From Smittium culicis (Eukaryota > Kickxellomycota > Harpellomycetes > Harpellales > Legeriomycetaceae): a stretch of DNA of 24,900 bases. The translations under genes were made by a program, and so were the position numbers. The notes beneath the pieces are model-generated. The model had not been told where the DNA came from and searched no databases. It saw only the letters and a program-made list of their open reading frames with translations. The DNA is taken from contig LSSN01001854.1 of the NCBI GenBank assembly GCA_001970855.1, positions 1-24,900 on the forward strand, given 5' to 3'. Shown here in pieces: positions 1-11,591 of this stretch; the stretch's first letter is position 1, and each line of letters begins with the position of its first letter.

Positions 1-1594
1 TCAAAAAAGCTCAATTATTCATAATTAAATTCATAATTATTAAAATAAAGTAATAAATATAACAAAAAAACGCCTTTTTTTATGATAACAAAAAAAAATT
101 TTTAATTAAATATACAAATAAGTACTGATAAATAATTATAACTTCAAATTATCATCAATATTTCTTACTATTTCTCAATAACAAAAAATTTTATATTAAT
201 AAAAATCAATTATTAATATTTAGATATCATAATTTTTTTATTTTATTAGAATAAAAATATTTAAAATGTTAGAAATTTTATCTAATTATAATTATTTCAA
301 TAAAAAGATATGAAATATCAAAAAACAAAAATTATTTAACTTTTGGCACTTTTATTATAAATTTTTATATTATTAAAAAATCTTATTAAATTGATTTTTA
401 AATGATCTTTTTGATCTTTTTCGGGTAATTTAAACTTTATTCGGATATTTAATAGATAATTTTTTATATAGTTGTAAAAATCTGGTTGATATTAGTTTTT
501 ATCATACAAATAAAAAAATTAATTTGATTTAAAAGAAATAATAGAATTGAATAATAATGAAAATCCTAAAATCTCGCATTTGGGAATTTAATAATTTTTT
601 TATATACTAAAGATTTAGAATTTAATTTTAATATCGAATTCTGGTTATTATATGTGGCACATTATGGTTTAGCTATTAATCATGAAAAAAGAAAATTTAC
701 CTTATATAGAATGAAATATAGCAGTTTTTATTTTCTCTTGAAGTTTCTGATAAAAAATTTATCGCTTAAGCTCAAATATTGGCTAAATAATAAAATATGA
801 ATAAATAAAAATTTTTATTTACTTATTTATATATTTGGACTTGTGTTGTTTTGTTTCGATTTTAATTATGAGGTTAAATGTTTTTAATTTTTGATAATTT
901 AATTCAATAATTATTAGGTAATATTTTATTCAAAATGTGGTAGGCTTATTATTTACTTATAAAAACCTCCATAGAGATATGAAAATCTCAAATAAACTTT
1001 CAATTTTTTATTTAATTTTGATATTATGACTTATTAAACTTGGTTTGATATCTAAATAACGTGTGTTAAGATGAAGAAAAAATTTTTTATAGCTTCTTTG
1101 AAATATCATATAATTCTAAATGTGATTAATGTAATTTTGAATATATTAGCAAACTATGCAAATTATAATTAAACTTATTTTTTTGGATTTTAAAAAAATA
1201 TTTTTAGAAAGAATCCGAATTATTTATTTTTGGAAATTTATTCCAATATTTTTACGGTTTTTATATTATTTGAAAAAAATCAGTTTTTTAAAAAAATAGG
1301 ACTTTGATAAATATTTTGATGCACATTAAAAAAATAATTTATGATGGATTACTTGTAAGGTTTTAATTATTTTTAATTTTTTATTATGATTAGTTTTATA
1401 GTGTAAATTGATATGATAGATTCTTATGGCGATAGAAACTCTTGTCTCTTGCAATTTAGTTTGCTAATATCAATTAGACAAGATTAATTACTAAGGATTA
1501 AATTCTATTTGCTAAGATAATATTTTTTTAAATATCAATATGTGCTAAAGTCAACTAAAAAACATTAAATTTTGTGAAAGAAATAAAAAGCTAA

Positions 1595-1819
1595 TATTCT
1601 CATGCTAATAAATTCCTCTACCAGACTAAATGCTGCGTAAAAAAAGGGAAATGGGATGAAACAAAAAATCAAAAGATGCTTCCAGGTATTTCTTCGAGTA
1701 TGATGATTATTGAAGTTACATGTGGCAATAGATTTAAGCTCGGTCCATCAAAGTCGAATTTTTTGAGATCATTCAATTCGTGGTTAGAGACTAAATCAAA
1801 CAGGATTTTAAGAATCTAA
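1595..1819 (+). other. short open segment, coding-like composition, unidentified
   Basis: One frame stays open for 74 codons and ends in TAA at 1817-1819. The first ATG inside it is at 1676, leaving 47 codons. The segment is clearly richer in G and C (about one third by eye at 1681-1800) than its surroundings. It encodes a balanced peptide with pieces such as KWDETKNQKMLPGISSS and EVTCGNRFKLGPSKSNFLR, rather than the Phe/Ile/Lys/Asn mixture that AT-rich spacer gives. I recognise no family. It may be an isolated exon, a decayed gene or mobile-element fragment, or chance. No splice partner was convincing on either side. Confidence 0.25.
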
Positions 1820-3270
1820 TCTAAACCAATAATTTAAACTCCAAATTGTGTTCGAAATCAAGGAAAATTTTAATTGAGAGCGTTCTGAACCTTAAATGAA
1901 TCTCACAGTCCTATCAATACAAAATTTTTAAATTTAAGCAATTTATTTTCAAATATCTAATTTAAAAAAGACGAATGAAACTCATTACCATTTTACAATT
2001 TTGATCATATTGATAATATATTATTATATATTAAATTTATTTCACAACTGGTAATTTTAACTATAACTAACAATAATTAGTTTATTTTGATATAATTCTA
2101 TTTACAATATGGGGGATTAGTTTCGAAGTGGGCACATTTTGACACAAATAGTTGCTGATTGCAAAGCCATTAAATTATTAATAACTAATGAAAAAACATG
2201 TATTTTTTTAAAGCAAGTAATTGATTCAAAATGAAATAAACAGCTAGAAAGATATAAACGATTTTCAAATTCAGCCAAGTATTTTATTTTATTTATTTTT
2301 TTTCGGCTCAATAATTATTAGCTGAAACAGAGAGCTTTCTTCATTCAGAATCTCCAATATTAATTTCAATTTTTTATCCAATCTTTAACATCTACGAAAT
2401 ATTAATTATAAAGTTTGAATTAAATTAAATTGTTATCTATGGTTAAATTTAAATAAAGCTATATTTAATATATTCCAGATTTTATGAAATTATTATCTTT
2501 AGACAAAAAATTTTAATTGATGAATTTTCATTACATAAAAAAACACAAACTTTGTTTGCTCTCTATTTTTATTTAAAAATTTTATTGAAAGTAAATTTCA
2601 GTAATCATATAAATCAAAGATTTTATTTATATTGAAAATGTACAATGGGTGGGGTTTCAATTGAAAAGACCAATTTATAAATTTATATACGTACAAGTAA
2701 ATAAAATTTGTACTTTAGTGAATCGCTATTGAGTGATAAAATATATAAAGTTCGGTGTTAAAGATTATATTTAAAAAGCTAAGTAATAATGAGGGCATGT
2801 TATTTATCTGTAAAATATATAATTAGATGACATAACTTTCTAAGCTATAATATTCTGCTAGACTGTTAGTTTTATTTTATATTTTAGTCGCACTAAATAA
2901 ATCATACGAAATTAAAAGAATATAAAAAATACTAAAGAGTATTAAATTTTAATTTTTTTCGACCTGGTCTATATAGTCTAATTAAATGTTTAGTATTTTA
3001 TAAATAGTTTTAAAACTCATATTCGTAATAATAACTTCAAATGATGCTACGAGAAAAAAGAAATATCGCTTTAGAGTTATCTATAGCATTAAATATATCA
3101 ATTGTGGTAAATTTGATAATATTTAGGAGTAATCAGAAAAATAATTGTGTGAAAATTACTCAGTTTAGCCATTTATCGATGCAAATTTGTATTATTTTGG
3201 AAAATTACTTGGATAAGTAGAAACTAGATTAAATTTCCCACACATTTACCGTAGTAGTACCCGATACTGT

Positions 3271-3310
3271 AAATGCCAAATGTGGAAATATAAGAGATAA
3301 TATGGCATTT
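3271..3310. repeat. inverted repeat AAATGCCA/TGGCATTT
   Basis: Two perfect 8-base arms, AAATGCCA at 3271-3278 and TGGCATTT at 3303-3310, are separated by 24 bases. The spacer includes AGAGATAATATG (3293-3304, running into the right arm). That 12-mer recurs exactly at 11073-11084, again shortly after a GCCAA. A second pair of arms, TAGCCAAC (3366-3373) and GTTGGCTA (3414-3421), lies just downstream. This may be a degraded miniature element or a regulatory patch. No target-site duplication was seen. Confidence 0.35.
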
Positions 3311-3751
3311 TATTAGATGTTTTTTGCTTTTTCAGGAACAGAGGAATATTATGGAGTAGATAAGGTAGCCAACCATTGATCGCCACCTTGTATTGGAGCG
3401 AAAAATGCGTATTGTTGGCTAACTTGAATAGCTAATCAAATGGGAAAGGCTCATAAAAATTAGTAGCGAATTATGTATTAACTTTAACGTATCTAATTAC
3501 TTTTTCTGTAAGAGCTAATCGGATATAAAGATAAGATTTTACGGTATGAGCCAATAGCCAAAAGGATTATCAGATGTATAAAGTAATTATAGTAAATGCT
3601 CAAAATTTCCGTGTAAAAAAAAAAAACTTTACTAAATACTCAACGCAGTTTCATGTCAGGTGTTTATACTGCATTTATCAACAAGTTATGTAAATAAAAG
3701 TTCCTGGATATAAAATCCAATTTAGAAAAGTGTTAGTTGCCCAGCTCTCTC

Positions 3752-3759
3752 TATATATA
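3752..3759 (+). promoter_or_regulatory. TATA box of the mitochondrial carrier gene
   Basis: TATATATA followed by G lies 101 bases upstream of the carrier ATG, in a locally pyrimidine-rich context. A CCAAT at 3717-3721 and another at 3781-3785 flank it. The same TATATATA core precedes the purine nucleoside phosphorylase gene at a similar distance, which supports a real core promoter. Confidence 0.55.
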
Positions 3760-3852
3760 GTTTCCCTGGAACTTTATATTCCAATATTCTGTTTCTCTTA
3801 ACGCAGCTGCCTCTCACTATCCTTTCATTTTACCTATTCAACATTCTCTATA

Positions 3853-5235
3853 ATGAGCGCCCAATCTACACCAGTTCATGAACCTATCCGCCAAGAAGCC
3901 TCTGCATCAAAAAAGTAAGCAATATTTACTCCATTATGCTCAAAAAATATATCTAAGCAGCTTACTTACCCATTACCCACTTTAAAATTATTGCTCCATT
4001 ATATTCAGATTGTTAGCCAAACTCGCAAATGGTGCTATTGCTGGTATCACTGGTGTTTCGATCATTTACCCTTTAGATATCGTTAAGACTCGACTTCAGA
4101 ACCAACGACCTCTTTCGAATGGAAAATTACCTTATAGCGGAGTGTAATTTTATCATATTTAATACTCTCAATTAGTCTCATCACTAATTCCTAACACACT
4201 GTACATTTTTCAATTTTTTCAATTTTTTCATTTACTAATTTTCTTTATTTATGTTATTTTCATTAGCTATGACTGTATGAAACAAATTGTAGCTCGCGAT
4301 GGTTTAAAGGGATTATACCGGGGGCTAATACCCAACCTTATAGGAATAACCCCAGAAAAAGCTATTAAAGTACGTTACAATATAACATCATTTTTATTTT
4401 TTACTTAGACTTTCTAACCATTTATTTTCAATTCATTTAATTTAGCTTTTATTAACCTATCCGTAATTTACCATTATTATTTCACTAGCTAGCTGTAAAT
4501 GATTCCATGAGAGGATATTTTGCTAGAAAAAATAGCACCAGTATTGAAAAAATCTCTTTGTTTAGCGGAATGATAGCTGGTGGTGTTGCTGGTTTCTGCC
4601 AAGTCATTGCAACCAATCCAATGGAAATCGTCAAAATACAATTGCAAATTGCTACGCAACCCTCGGCCCAAGCCTCTGCCATTGCTGCGAGTTCAACTAT
4701 AAATTCTACAATTTCACCAAAAGTTTCCATGCCTATTGGAAAATACAGTACTGTAGCTTCCATGCCATCTAACGTCACTGCTATTGGAATTGTTAAAAAT
4801 TTGGGAATTAGAGGCCTTTACAAAGGAACACTGGCCACTTTAATGCGTGATGTCCCATTTTCAATCATATTTTTCCCTTTGGCAACTTTAAACACTTCAA
4901 TTATTCAATCCTTCTTTTTCTCCCAACCATTGTCAGAATCTAAAAACTCAAAGCCGAATTTTGGCTCTGTATTTTTAGGAAGCTTGATTTCTGGTGTCGT
5001 TGCTGCAGTAGCCGTCACGCCTGCTGATGTTATTAAAACTAGACTACAAGCTGGCTGGAAAAATAGCAATTCTTCTCACAAAGAAACTATTTATACCGTT
5101 GGTAAGTCAATACTAAAAACTGATGGAGTTAAAGGACTGTTCAAAGGCGCTGTACCCCGTGCCATGACCACTGCCCCATTGTTTGGTATTGCTCTAATGA
5201 TTTATGACTTACAACAACGATTCTTCCCAATATAA
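3853..5235 (+). CDS. mitochondrial glutamate carrier (SLC25 family)
   Basis: This is an inner-membrane carrier of the SLC25 family, closest to glutamate/H+ symporters (GC1/GC2 type) and the related carrier half of aspartate-glutamate carriers. The coding sequence joins 3853-3914, 4009-4143, 4267-4369 and 4489-5235, giving 348 residues. All introns are GT...AG and the phases agree. The three signature motifs are visible: PLDIVKTRLQNQ at residue 42, NPMEIVKIQLQ with its Pro at 144, and TPADVIKTRLQ with its Pro at 278. ITPEKAIKLAVND spans the exon 3/4 join, which confirms it. The second repeat is longer than the others because of an Ala/Ser/Gln-rich matrix loop (about 155-195), then GLYKG...MRDVPFS. 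Glutamate carriers have a similar loop there. There is no EF-hand domain, which argues against a full aspartate-glutamate carrier. It is convergent with the PHD-finger gene. Transport substrate is inferred from family resemblance. Confidence 0.9.
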
Positions 5236-6417
5236 TACCTCCACATTTGCATGTTGTTGCTCGCTTCCCTAATTAATATTTCAACTAGGACTCCCTAATT
5301 GTTATCAAATAGACTAAAAATTTTACAACACACATTCCAAACCACGGTTTATCCTTTTCCTATTTCGTGCTATGATATTTCATCAAATTTTCCTCATCTA
5401 TTCGCCCCATTAATAAACTGATTATATTCTATACTAATTATACTAACAATAACATTATTTACTATTACTAACAATTTTATTAACCTCCAAACGTTTTAAA
5501 TATATTCAAGTAAGAGCTATCTAGTTATAAAAATAATAAAATCTATTGTTTAATTGCAGGATAAAATATGATTAGCGTACCTGAAGAAAACTTCAAATTC
5601 CATAACTGTGGATTTTACAGCTAATGTATCATTCATATAACGTGTTTTATATATAGAAATATTTTTTTGCCCGAATTTTTTCATAATAAAATAAATAATA
5701 TTTATATTAAAGCTCACAATTAATCGTAATTTCGCTAATTTCAAGTTTTTCTGTACTGGAAGGCCTTGGGGGATTTATTTACTTCAAATAATCAGAACTA
5801 TATAAAAAAGCTAAATATAGACCCAGATAATCCACAAAGATGTACTAAATCTTTAAGAATTCAAAATAATTGTTATTTTCTTTTTTCAGTGTGGTCAAAG
5901 AAATTAAATTTAATCAATCAGTTTTATTTTTATCTATGGCTTTGTTATTTTAGTATAGGCGTTTAGAATATTAATTATCAAAAATTGGAATTTGTTCCTA
6001 TATAAATCAAAATTGTTTAGATTTTTTATTCAAGAAATTTAGTAATTTAGCTAATTTGGTAATACAATATCATTGGTACTTGCTTTTACAGCTGTTTAAT
6101 TCGGGAACAATTAAACACACCCAATATAATTAAACATAATTAAACAAACAAAATAATTTGGTAGTTGCTACATATTTCACGTTAGAAGCATACAAAAGTA
6201 ATACTGGGTGATTTAAGTGACTCAGAAATAGTTAGCTACAGAGACTTTAATAAAAAAAAGATTGTATATCCTGGAAAAATATGAATATCAGCTGAACGTT
6301 AATAGCAGACTTATATATTTATAAATATAATCAGAATAATTAAGAGTCTTTATAAGATCAGTTTAAATTTAGATTTAAATTTTATATTATCAGAAATGGT
6401 TTCTTTTAAATTATTTA
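5236..6417. other. spacer between convergent carrier and PHD-finger genes
   Basis: This region contains the 3' ends of both flanking genes. An AATAAA at 5412-5417 is a possible polyadenylation signal for the carrier. The region also holds the AATTAAACA repeat patch at 6093-6146. Two short open frames (5550-5744 minus, 5766-5966 plus) are AT-rich, Phe/Tyr/Asn-rich and resemble nothing, so I do not call them genes. Confidence 0.6.
6093..6146. repeat. hairpin plus triplicated AATTAAACA
   Basis: TGTTTAATT (6093-6101) and AATTAAACA (6109-6117) form perfect 9-base arms around a 7-base loop, CGGGAAC. AATTAAACA then recurs as direct repeats at 6128-6136 and 6138-6146. The patch lies about 270 bases beyond the stop of the PHD-finger gene, between two converging transcripts, so a 3'-end or transcript-separation role is possible. 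Confidence 0.45.
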
Positions 6418-9400
6418 CTAACAGTTATACACAGATTGAAATTCATCTATAAGATAGGATAGTCTATCTATTTCCTCTATCAAGCGATTAATATAGTTTT
6501 TATGACAATGTACGCAGTCGTTACTCATATTGTTCATCTTCGTTTGATCCTTATAATATTCGTTTTTAGGTTCCTCAATAGGTAATTCTGAGGTTTTCAT
6601 TGGTTTTAAACTATCTATTTTGCAATCAACTTGAATCTGATTGGAATCTTTCAAATCTTCTATGAGATTTTTGTTATTTTCATCCATTAACTTTATTTCG
6701 ATACACTTCTTTATGACTTTTTGATCTTTCGTTAAATTTTGATCAATTTCGCGCTTCAAGTCTATAGTAAGGTCTAAGTTTTCAAATTCATTTTCATTTT
6801 CATTATCCAAATCTAGCTTTCTGTGTGATCTATTTACAAGCGTATTACTTGTATTATAATTAATTTCATTGCTTAAATTAGCATTACAGTTCTCTTTATA
6901 ATCATGGACTATTTCCACTTTAGAATTTTTCTGGTTATTAGACTCATCAAGGAAAGTTTTTTCGGGCTTTGAAACTTTTAAATAATCAGAAATATTAAAC
7001 TTAGGAGCAGCGTCGCTGTCAATATTAGCGTTTTCGCTTGTGACGTAGTTAAATAAAGATGACGACTGTCTCTTGATAAACTCAGTTTTTGAAACTTCGC
7101 CTGAGGTTTCATTTACAAATTGATTTAATGATGGAGTATGAGGCGCAGAGCTGAAAAAAGTTTTCGGTTTTGGATTGGGGCGGAGGTTATAAAAATTTCC
7201 AGTTATAGATATTTTCGAAAGAAGATGGTTAGCGCTTGTATGTAGGGATGTGCTACTTAAATCATTTAAAGCTTTGTTCAAGTTTGGAGAACTAGAAGCT
7301 TGATCTTTAATAGTGATTGTGGACTCAAAAATCTCTCGAGCATCCTTTTCAGGTATATTACTGGTATTTTCATTATTGATAACCGGGCTGCTATTTTTAG
7401 TGAGAGGTATCGAATTTTCATTACAAATCTTAGATGAGGTATCAGAGTTTTCTGCATGTTTGGCGATCGATCCAATAACTGGATCAAGATTCAATTTTTC
7501 TGGAGTTAGGCTGACACTATTAAAAATGTTACTCTTATTTGAGATATTTAATTTGCTATGACTTTCAGCTGTAATATCGCCTAGGCTAGTACGTTTAAAT
7601 GTGATCGAGCTGCGAGAGTGGGTGATTTTTGAATTAGAGGAAAAAATAGAACTCGATTTAGATGGGGTATTAGAGCATGGTGATAGAGGAGCAGAAACCG
7701 TAGATATGGTATTGTAATTATTTAGAGTTTTATTGCTATTATGATTGAAATTGGAATTATGGGTTTTATAGGATATGCTAAGATTTTCAGAGAATTTATC
7801 GGGATCAATAACTTTGAGGTTAGATAATTTTAAGGGGCTGGAGTGGACAGAATTGTTACAAGATTTGAATTTTATGTTCAGAGTTTTTTGCTTTACAGAT
7901 AGATTTTCAGAGTTTAAATTAGTATTGATTGAAATATCTTTATCATTGGGACTTTTATTTGTACTTGAAGATCGCGCCTTGTATATTTCAGATCCCGAAT
8001 CTAATTGATATTTTACATTGATACTAGAAATATTAGATAAACATAAGGAACCATGCTCACAAAAAACTAAATTATTGACACTTTCTTGAGTTTTATTAAC
8101 GAATCTGTCAGATCTTTTAATTAAAAGCTCAGATTCAGGGTCAGAAAAATCTACAGTAAAATTTTCAGAGGTAGAGTTATCAACAGATTCAATTATTGAG
8201 CTATAATTGTTAAAAAATTCTATTTCACTTAATAATTCTGATTTTTTCCTGTTGATATATTCAAGGATTATACTAGTTCGTTTATTCATATCGTGTAATG
8301 AGGATCTTGTTGAGGGGAATTTAACCTTAATAGAATTTGCATTTTGATTTGAGTTATTCTGAGCGTTAGGATGCAAGCTTGAGAGCATAGGAGAAAATGG
8401 AACTGTTTGAGAACTGTTAAAGGTGATTTTTTGGAGATTTCTCCACTGAATATACTCGGATAAAGCAGCACCAATTGAGGGTTTGTTAGGGTTGTTGTTT
8501 GAAGAGTTGATAAGATTAGAGTTATAGGTCGAGTTTGGAGTTTCAGGAGGATGAAAAGAATCAACAACAGGAGGAATGCTAGAGCTATTAATTTTAATAT
8601 CAATATTGGATGGGGAGATATGTGTATTATCAGTAAGGATTAAGGATTCATTATTATTGCAGTTTTTAGATGAAGAGAGATCATTAATACTTGATTCTTT
8701 AGAGAGATGTTTATGGCCAGTGTCGTTGAGATAAATGTCAGATTTTTCATTACTGGACGAACCATCTTTAATATTGCTGGGCGGGGTATTTTTATGTTTA
8801 GAGTGATTGTTTCGGTTTTGCTTATTAGGTGGTTTAAGTGTAATGGAGCTACTGGTGTTTTCAATTGAGAAGTCAGAGTCAAGTTCGGTATTTGGGGTGT
8901 TTGTTAGGTTATTTGAGGTAGATTTAGAGCCTCTAGAGCGATTAGAAGATTTAGGTTTTTTTATATGATTAGATTGGAGATATAATGCAGATTTGGTATC
9001 GGGGTTAGACTCTATATCCCTGTTAGTAATGGTCGATTCGTCAGAATTGTAGTTATTAAATGATGCAGTGGACGATTTTCTTGGAGCTTTATCAGCTTCA
9101 TAATATTTTGAAAAGCGGAAAGAGTGATTGCGTTTAGATGATTTTTTAAATAAGCTTGGAGAAACTAAAGAAGCTTCAGATTTTTCAGAATCATTAAAGT
9201 CAGAATCGATTAAATGTGTGTCAAGGCTAGTTTTTGGGTAGGATAAATTAAAATCTGCAGATTTAGAAGAAGAAACGTCGAATAAGGGAGGTTTTAAGGG
9301 ATTGTTGGAAGATATACGAGATTTGTTTAAAGATTTTCGAGAATAGCTGTTTGCGCGAGCGACAGATTTTCTAGAGGAATCAGAAGAAAGCCTAGATCTT

Positions 9401-10271
9401 TTTGGTTTTGCGTAGCTAGATTCAGAGTTTGATTCGCTAGAAGATAATTTATCATTACTTAGGTTTATAGATTTGTGGGAATTTTTAGTAGAACTGTTGC
9501 TTAGATCGGAGTTTTTCTTCTTTAAACTTTTAGATTTTGGTAGTTTTGGAGTGACATCATTGGTAGGAGAATCAGAAACGTTTGGGGAATTACCGGATTT
9601 TACTCTTGTGAAGGGAGAATCAGAAAAGTTCTTGTGCTTGAAACGATTAGTATTGTGGTTAATATTTGATATAGCCGATAAAGCAGCAGTGGCAGCCTTT
9701 CTAACACCAGTGGCGACATTTGTTCCCCAAAGTTCAGCTTCTCGGGCTAAAACTATAGTCCTGGGCTGCTGGTTGATGTAAGGATGGTCATCTTCTTTAC
9801 ATTTTTCGCAGTAGTATTTATCGGGAATATTTTTTTCATCACGGATACCAACGCATAAGGTATGTTGCCAGTCGTGGCATTCTTCGCATTGAATCATTAA
9901 TTCACCGTCGTCTAAGCGTTAAAGGTAGAAATAAAAAAGTAAATAAATAGGATGTGGAATAGGAGAAAAGAGATAGGAAGGTAGAAAAGGGGTATACTCA
10001 TTAGTCCACACATGCAGCGAACGACGCCGTCTTCGTTTTCGTTTTGCGAAAGTTCAAGATCAGCGTCTAGTAAAACGGGAGATTTTTTTTTAGTTTGCTT
10101 GCTGTGTTTACTATTTTTGTTATCTGTTGGAAGGTCTACGGATAAGGTTATATTTGAATCAGAGTCAGGCGAGGGGCTATATCTGTTCCTGTTATTGTTT
10201 CTTTCAGCCTTCCTTTTACTAATTCTTTTAGAGAAGATAGTGAGATCTTTATCATCAGGGTCATTATCCAT
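6418..10271 (-). CDS. PHD-finger protein with very long Ser/Asn-rich tail
   Basis: The protein is probably nuclear and reads histone H3 tails. The coding sequence joins 10271-9998 and 9911-6418 on the minus strand across an 86-base GT...AG phase-1 intron, giving 1255 residues. The splice falls inside the PHD finger and completes it. The zinc ligands are C86-x-C88, C100-x2-C103, H108, C111 and C126-x2-C129, the C4HC3 pattern. W106 before the His is the usual aromatic-cage position of H3K4me3 readers. The N-terminus is acidic, then basic (KRISKRKAERNN). A possibly structured block follows the finger (about 141-172, IVLAREAELWGTN). About 1000 residues of Ser/Asn/Lys-rich, probably disordered sequence come next. 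The last 32 residues hold CVHCH and a coiled-coil-like stretch. The finger resembles those of Cti6- and Set3-type subunits of histone deacetylase complexes, but I cannot assign one. The reading frame is intact throughout. Confidence 0.85.
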
Positions 10272-10867
10272 TGCTGATATGTTTTAAATTAAGTAGGTTG
10301 ATAGGAATTCGTTTAAAGAGTTTGGGATATTATTAGATAGAATATGGATAAGAGGTATATGTAAACAGTGGCGCTGAAGAGGAGAGAGTTAGGATAAATA
10401 AACAAAATATTCGAATTCTGAAAAATAAAAGAAATACGAAATTTTGGTATTAAGATAAGTGATATAATTAAGAGATAAATGGGGATATGAATATGAATAA
10501 GGGGGAAATGCACAAGGCTGAATGTCGAACAAGAAATAGTTTGATGAATTAGCTAGAAAATGGTAAAGATATCAAATTAGAAGGCGGTAATAAGAGATAT
10601 ACTAAACAAAGCAGCTGAGGAGTAAGAGAGGCCTACAAGAGTATATAATAATATAATATAAACGTTTTTGTTCTGCTGAAAATGTTACTAAAACGAAGCA
10701 ACAGTAATAAAAACAAATAAATATAAAACTAATACGTAAACTTCAGAATTGAAAATACACTTCAGTTATATTTTTTTGTAGCTAAATGTCAACTTTTTAA
10801 AAATTCGGCTTTTTTCTGCTTTAATACGCCCAATAATGTCACCTGTTAATTAAAAACAATATTCTGA

Positions 10868-11241
10868 CCAATAAATAACGCGTTTTACTTCCTTCGTTTT
10901 CCACTATAAAAAATAATTTAAGGTTATTTTAAACTTAAAAGCCAATTACATTCTTTGCGTTTATTGAAATAAAATAGCCATCCAATAATAACTGACCTTT
11001 ATATGAATATTTTACAATCCAATAATTATTATAAAATAGATCATAGAGATGCTAATATTAGAGCCAATATGTAGAGATAATATGTCGTTTACTAACTTTA
11101 TATATGGCCAATAGATCTGATGGGTTAATATTATTTATTTGAATTATGGCCAATAGATATTCTAAAAATATTCTTAAATTTAAATAAAATGATTAAAAAA
11201 TCAAACGCAAATAAGCTGTAGAACAAATTTAATATGGCCAA
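10868..11241 (+). repeat. quasi-periodic cluster of CCAAT motifs
   Basis: CCAAT occurs on the plus strand at 10868, 10942, 10982, 11019, 11064, 11108 and 11150, with CCAA at 11238. Successive distances are 74, 40, 37, 45, 44, 42 and 88 bases, so nearly every step is one or two multiples of about 42. Two units share the 14-mer TATGGCCAATAGAT (11103-11116 and 11145-11158). Between the CCAATs the sequence is hardly conserved. It may be a decayed tandem repeat or an array of CCAAT-binding (Hap/NF-Y) sites 600-970 bases upstream of the PHD gene start. Confidence 0.55.
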
Positions 11242-11377
11242 GAAATAAAAGTTTTAAACCTTTAATCACTACTGACTAATTATTTATTTATTTATTTTTT
11301 TGAATCAAAGATTTATTAAACATAATTTATAAGTATCCAGAAAACTATTAAAAAATATTTAAAAAGTTAAAAAAATA

Positions 11378-11591
11378 TTAAAATATTTTCCACAACCCGC
11401 TCTCCTCCGCTGCTCTAATAGCTGCATTACCCACTGGGAATTGGTTCAAGGAACTAACTATTTATCACTAATATATATTCATAATATTTTAATACGCAGG
11501 GATTAAAAATTCCTTTAATTAAATTAAAAAAATTAGCTCTTACGTCAATAGAAATTTTAATTATTCTTCGAAAATGTTTAGAATTTCGTGC
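11378..11591 (-). pseudogene. GC-elevated coding-like relic, faintly ankyrin-like
   Basis: Two adjoining open segments on the minus strand read as protein-like. The first, 11591-11454, contains FRRIIKISIDVRANFF. The second, 11461-11378, contains VGNAAIRAAEESGLWKIF and ends in TAA. They are in different frames with no ATG, and the second is much richer in G and C than its surroundings. The NAAIRAAEESGLWKIF piece loosely follows the helix-turn-helix spacing of an ankyrin repeat (xAIRxAxxxGxxxIV). This could be a decayed ankyrin-repeat gene fragment. It is separate from the fluoride exporter, which ends at 11775. The family guess is weak. Confidence 0.25.

Larger units (their letters stand above)
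1..3852. other. AT-rich intergenic region, left flank
   Basis: This stretch has no gene I can support. It is dominated by A/T runs with stops in all frames. Three things stand out. A less AT-rich open segment lies at 1595-1819. A region around 3240-3560 contains short inverted repeats. The carrier promoter occupies roughly 3700-3852. The only ATG-started frame of any length (2117-2311, minus) has the Phe/Leu/Ile/Lys-rich composition expected from chance translation of AT-rich DNA. Confidence 0.7.

Noticed and set aside
1780..1870. Possible tRNA (TTCGAAATC resembling a T-loop)
   Set aside because: No A-box, acceptor stem or anticodon arm could be folded around it.
2117..2311. 64-codon minus-strand frame
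   Set aside because: Composition is that of translated AT-rich spacer, and there is no motif, splice partner or supporting promoter.
4206..4230. TTTTTTCAA tandem triplet
   Set aside because: It is a short pyrimidine-rich repeat inside carrier intron 2, which is ordinary for such introns.
4485..4778. Minus-strand frames opposite the carrier
   Set aside because: Antisense to exon 4 of the mitochondrial carrier and without motifs.
7278..10287. Several 69-105 codon frames on both strands within the PHD-finger gene
   Set aside because: They are shadows of the long low-complexity Ser/Asn frame. None has a recognisable motif. Those opposite the first exon (10012-10287) are likewise antisense.
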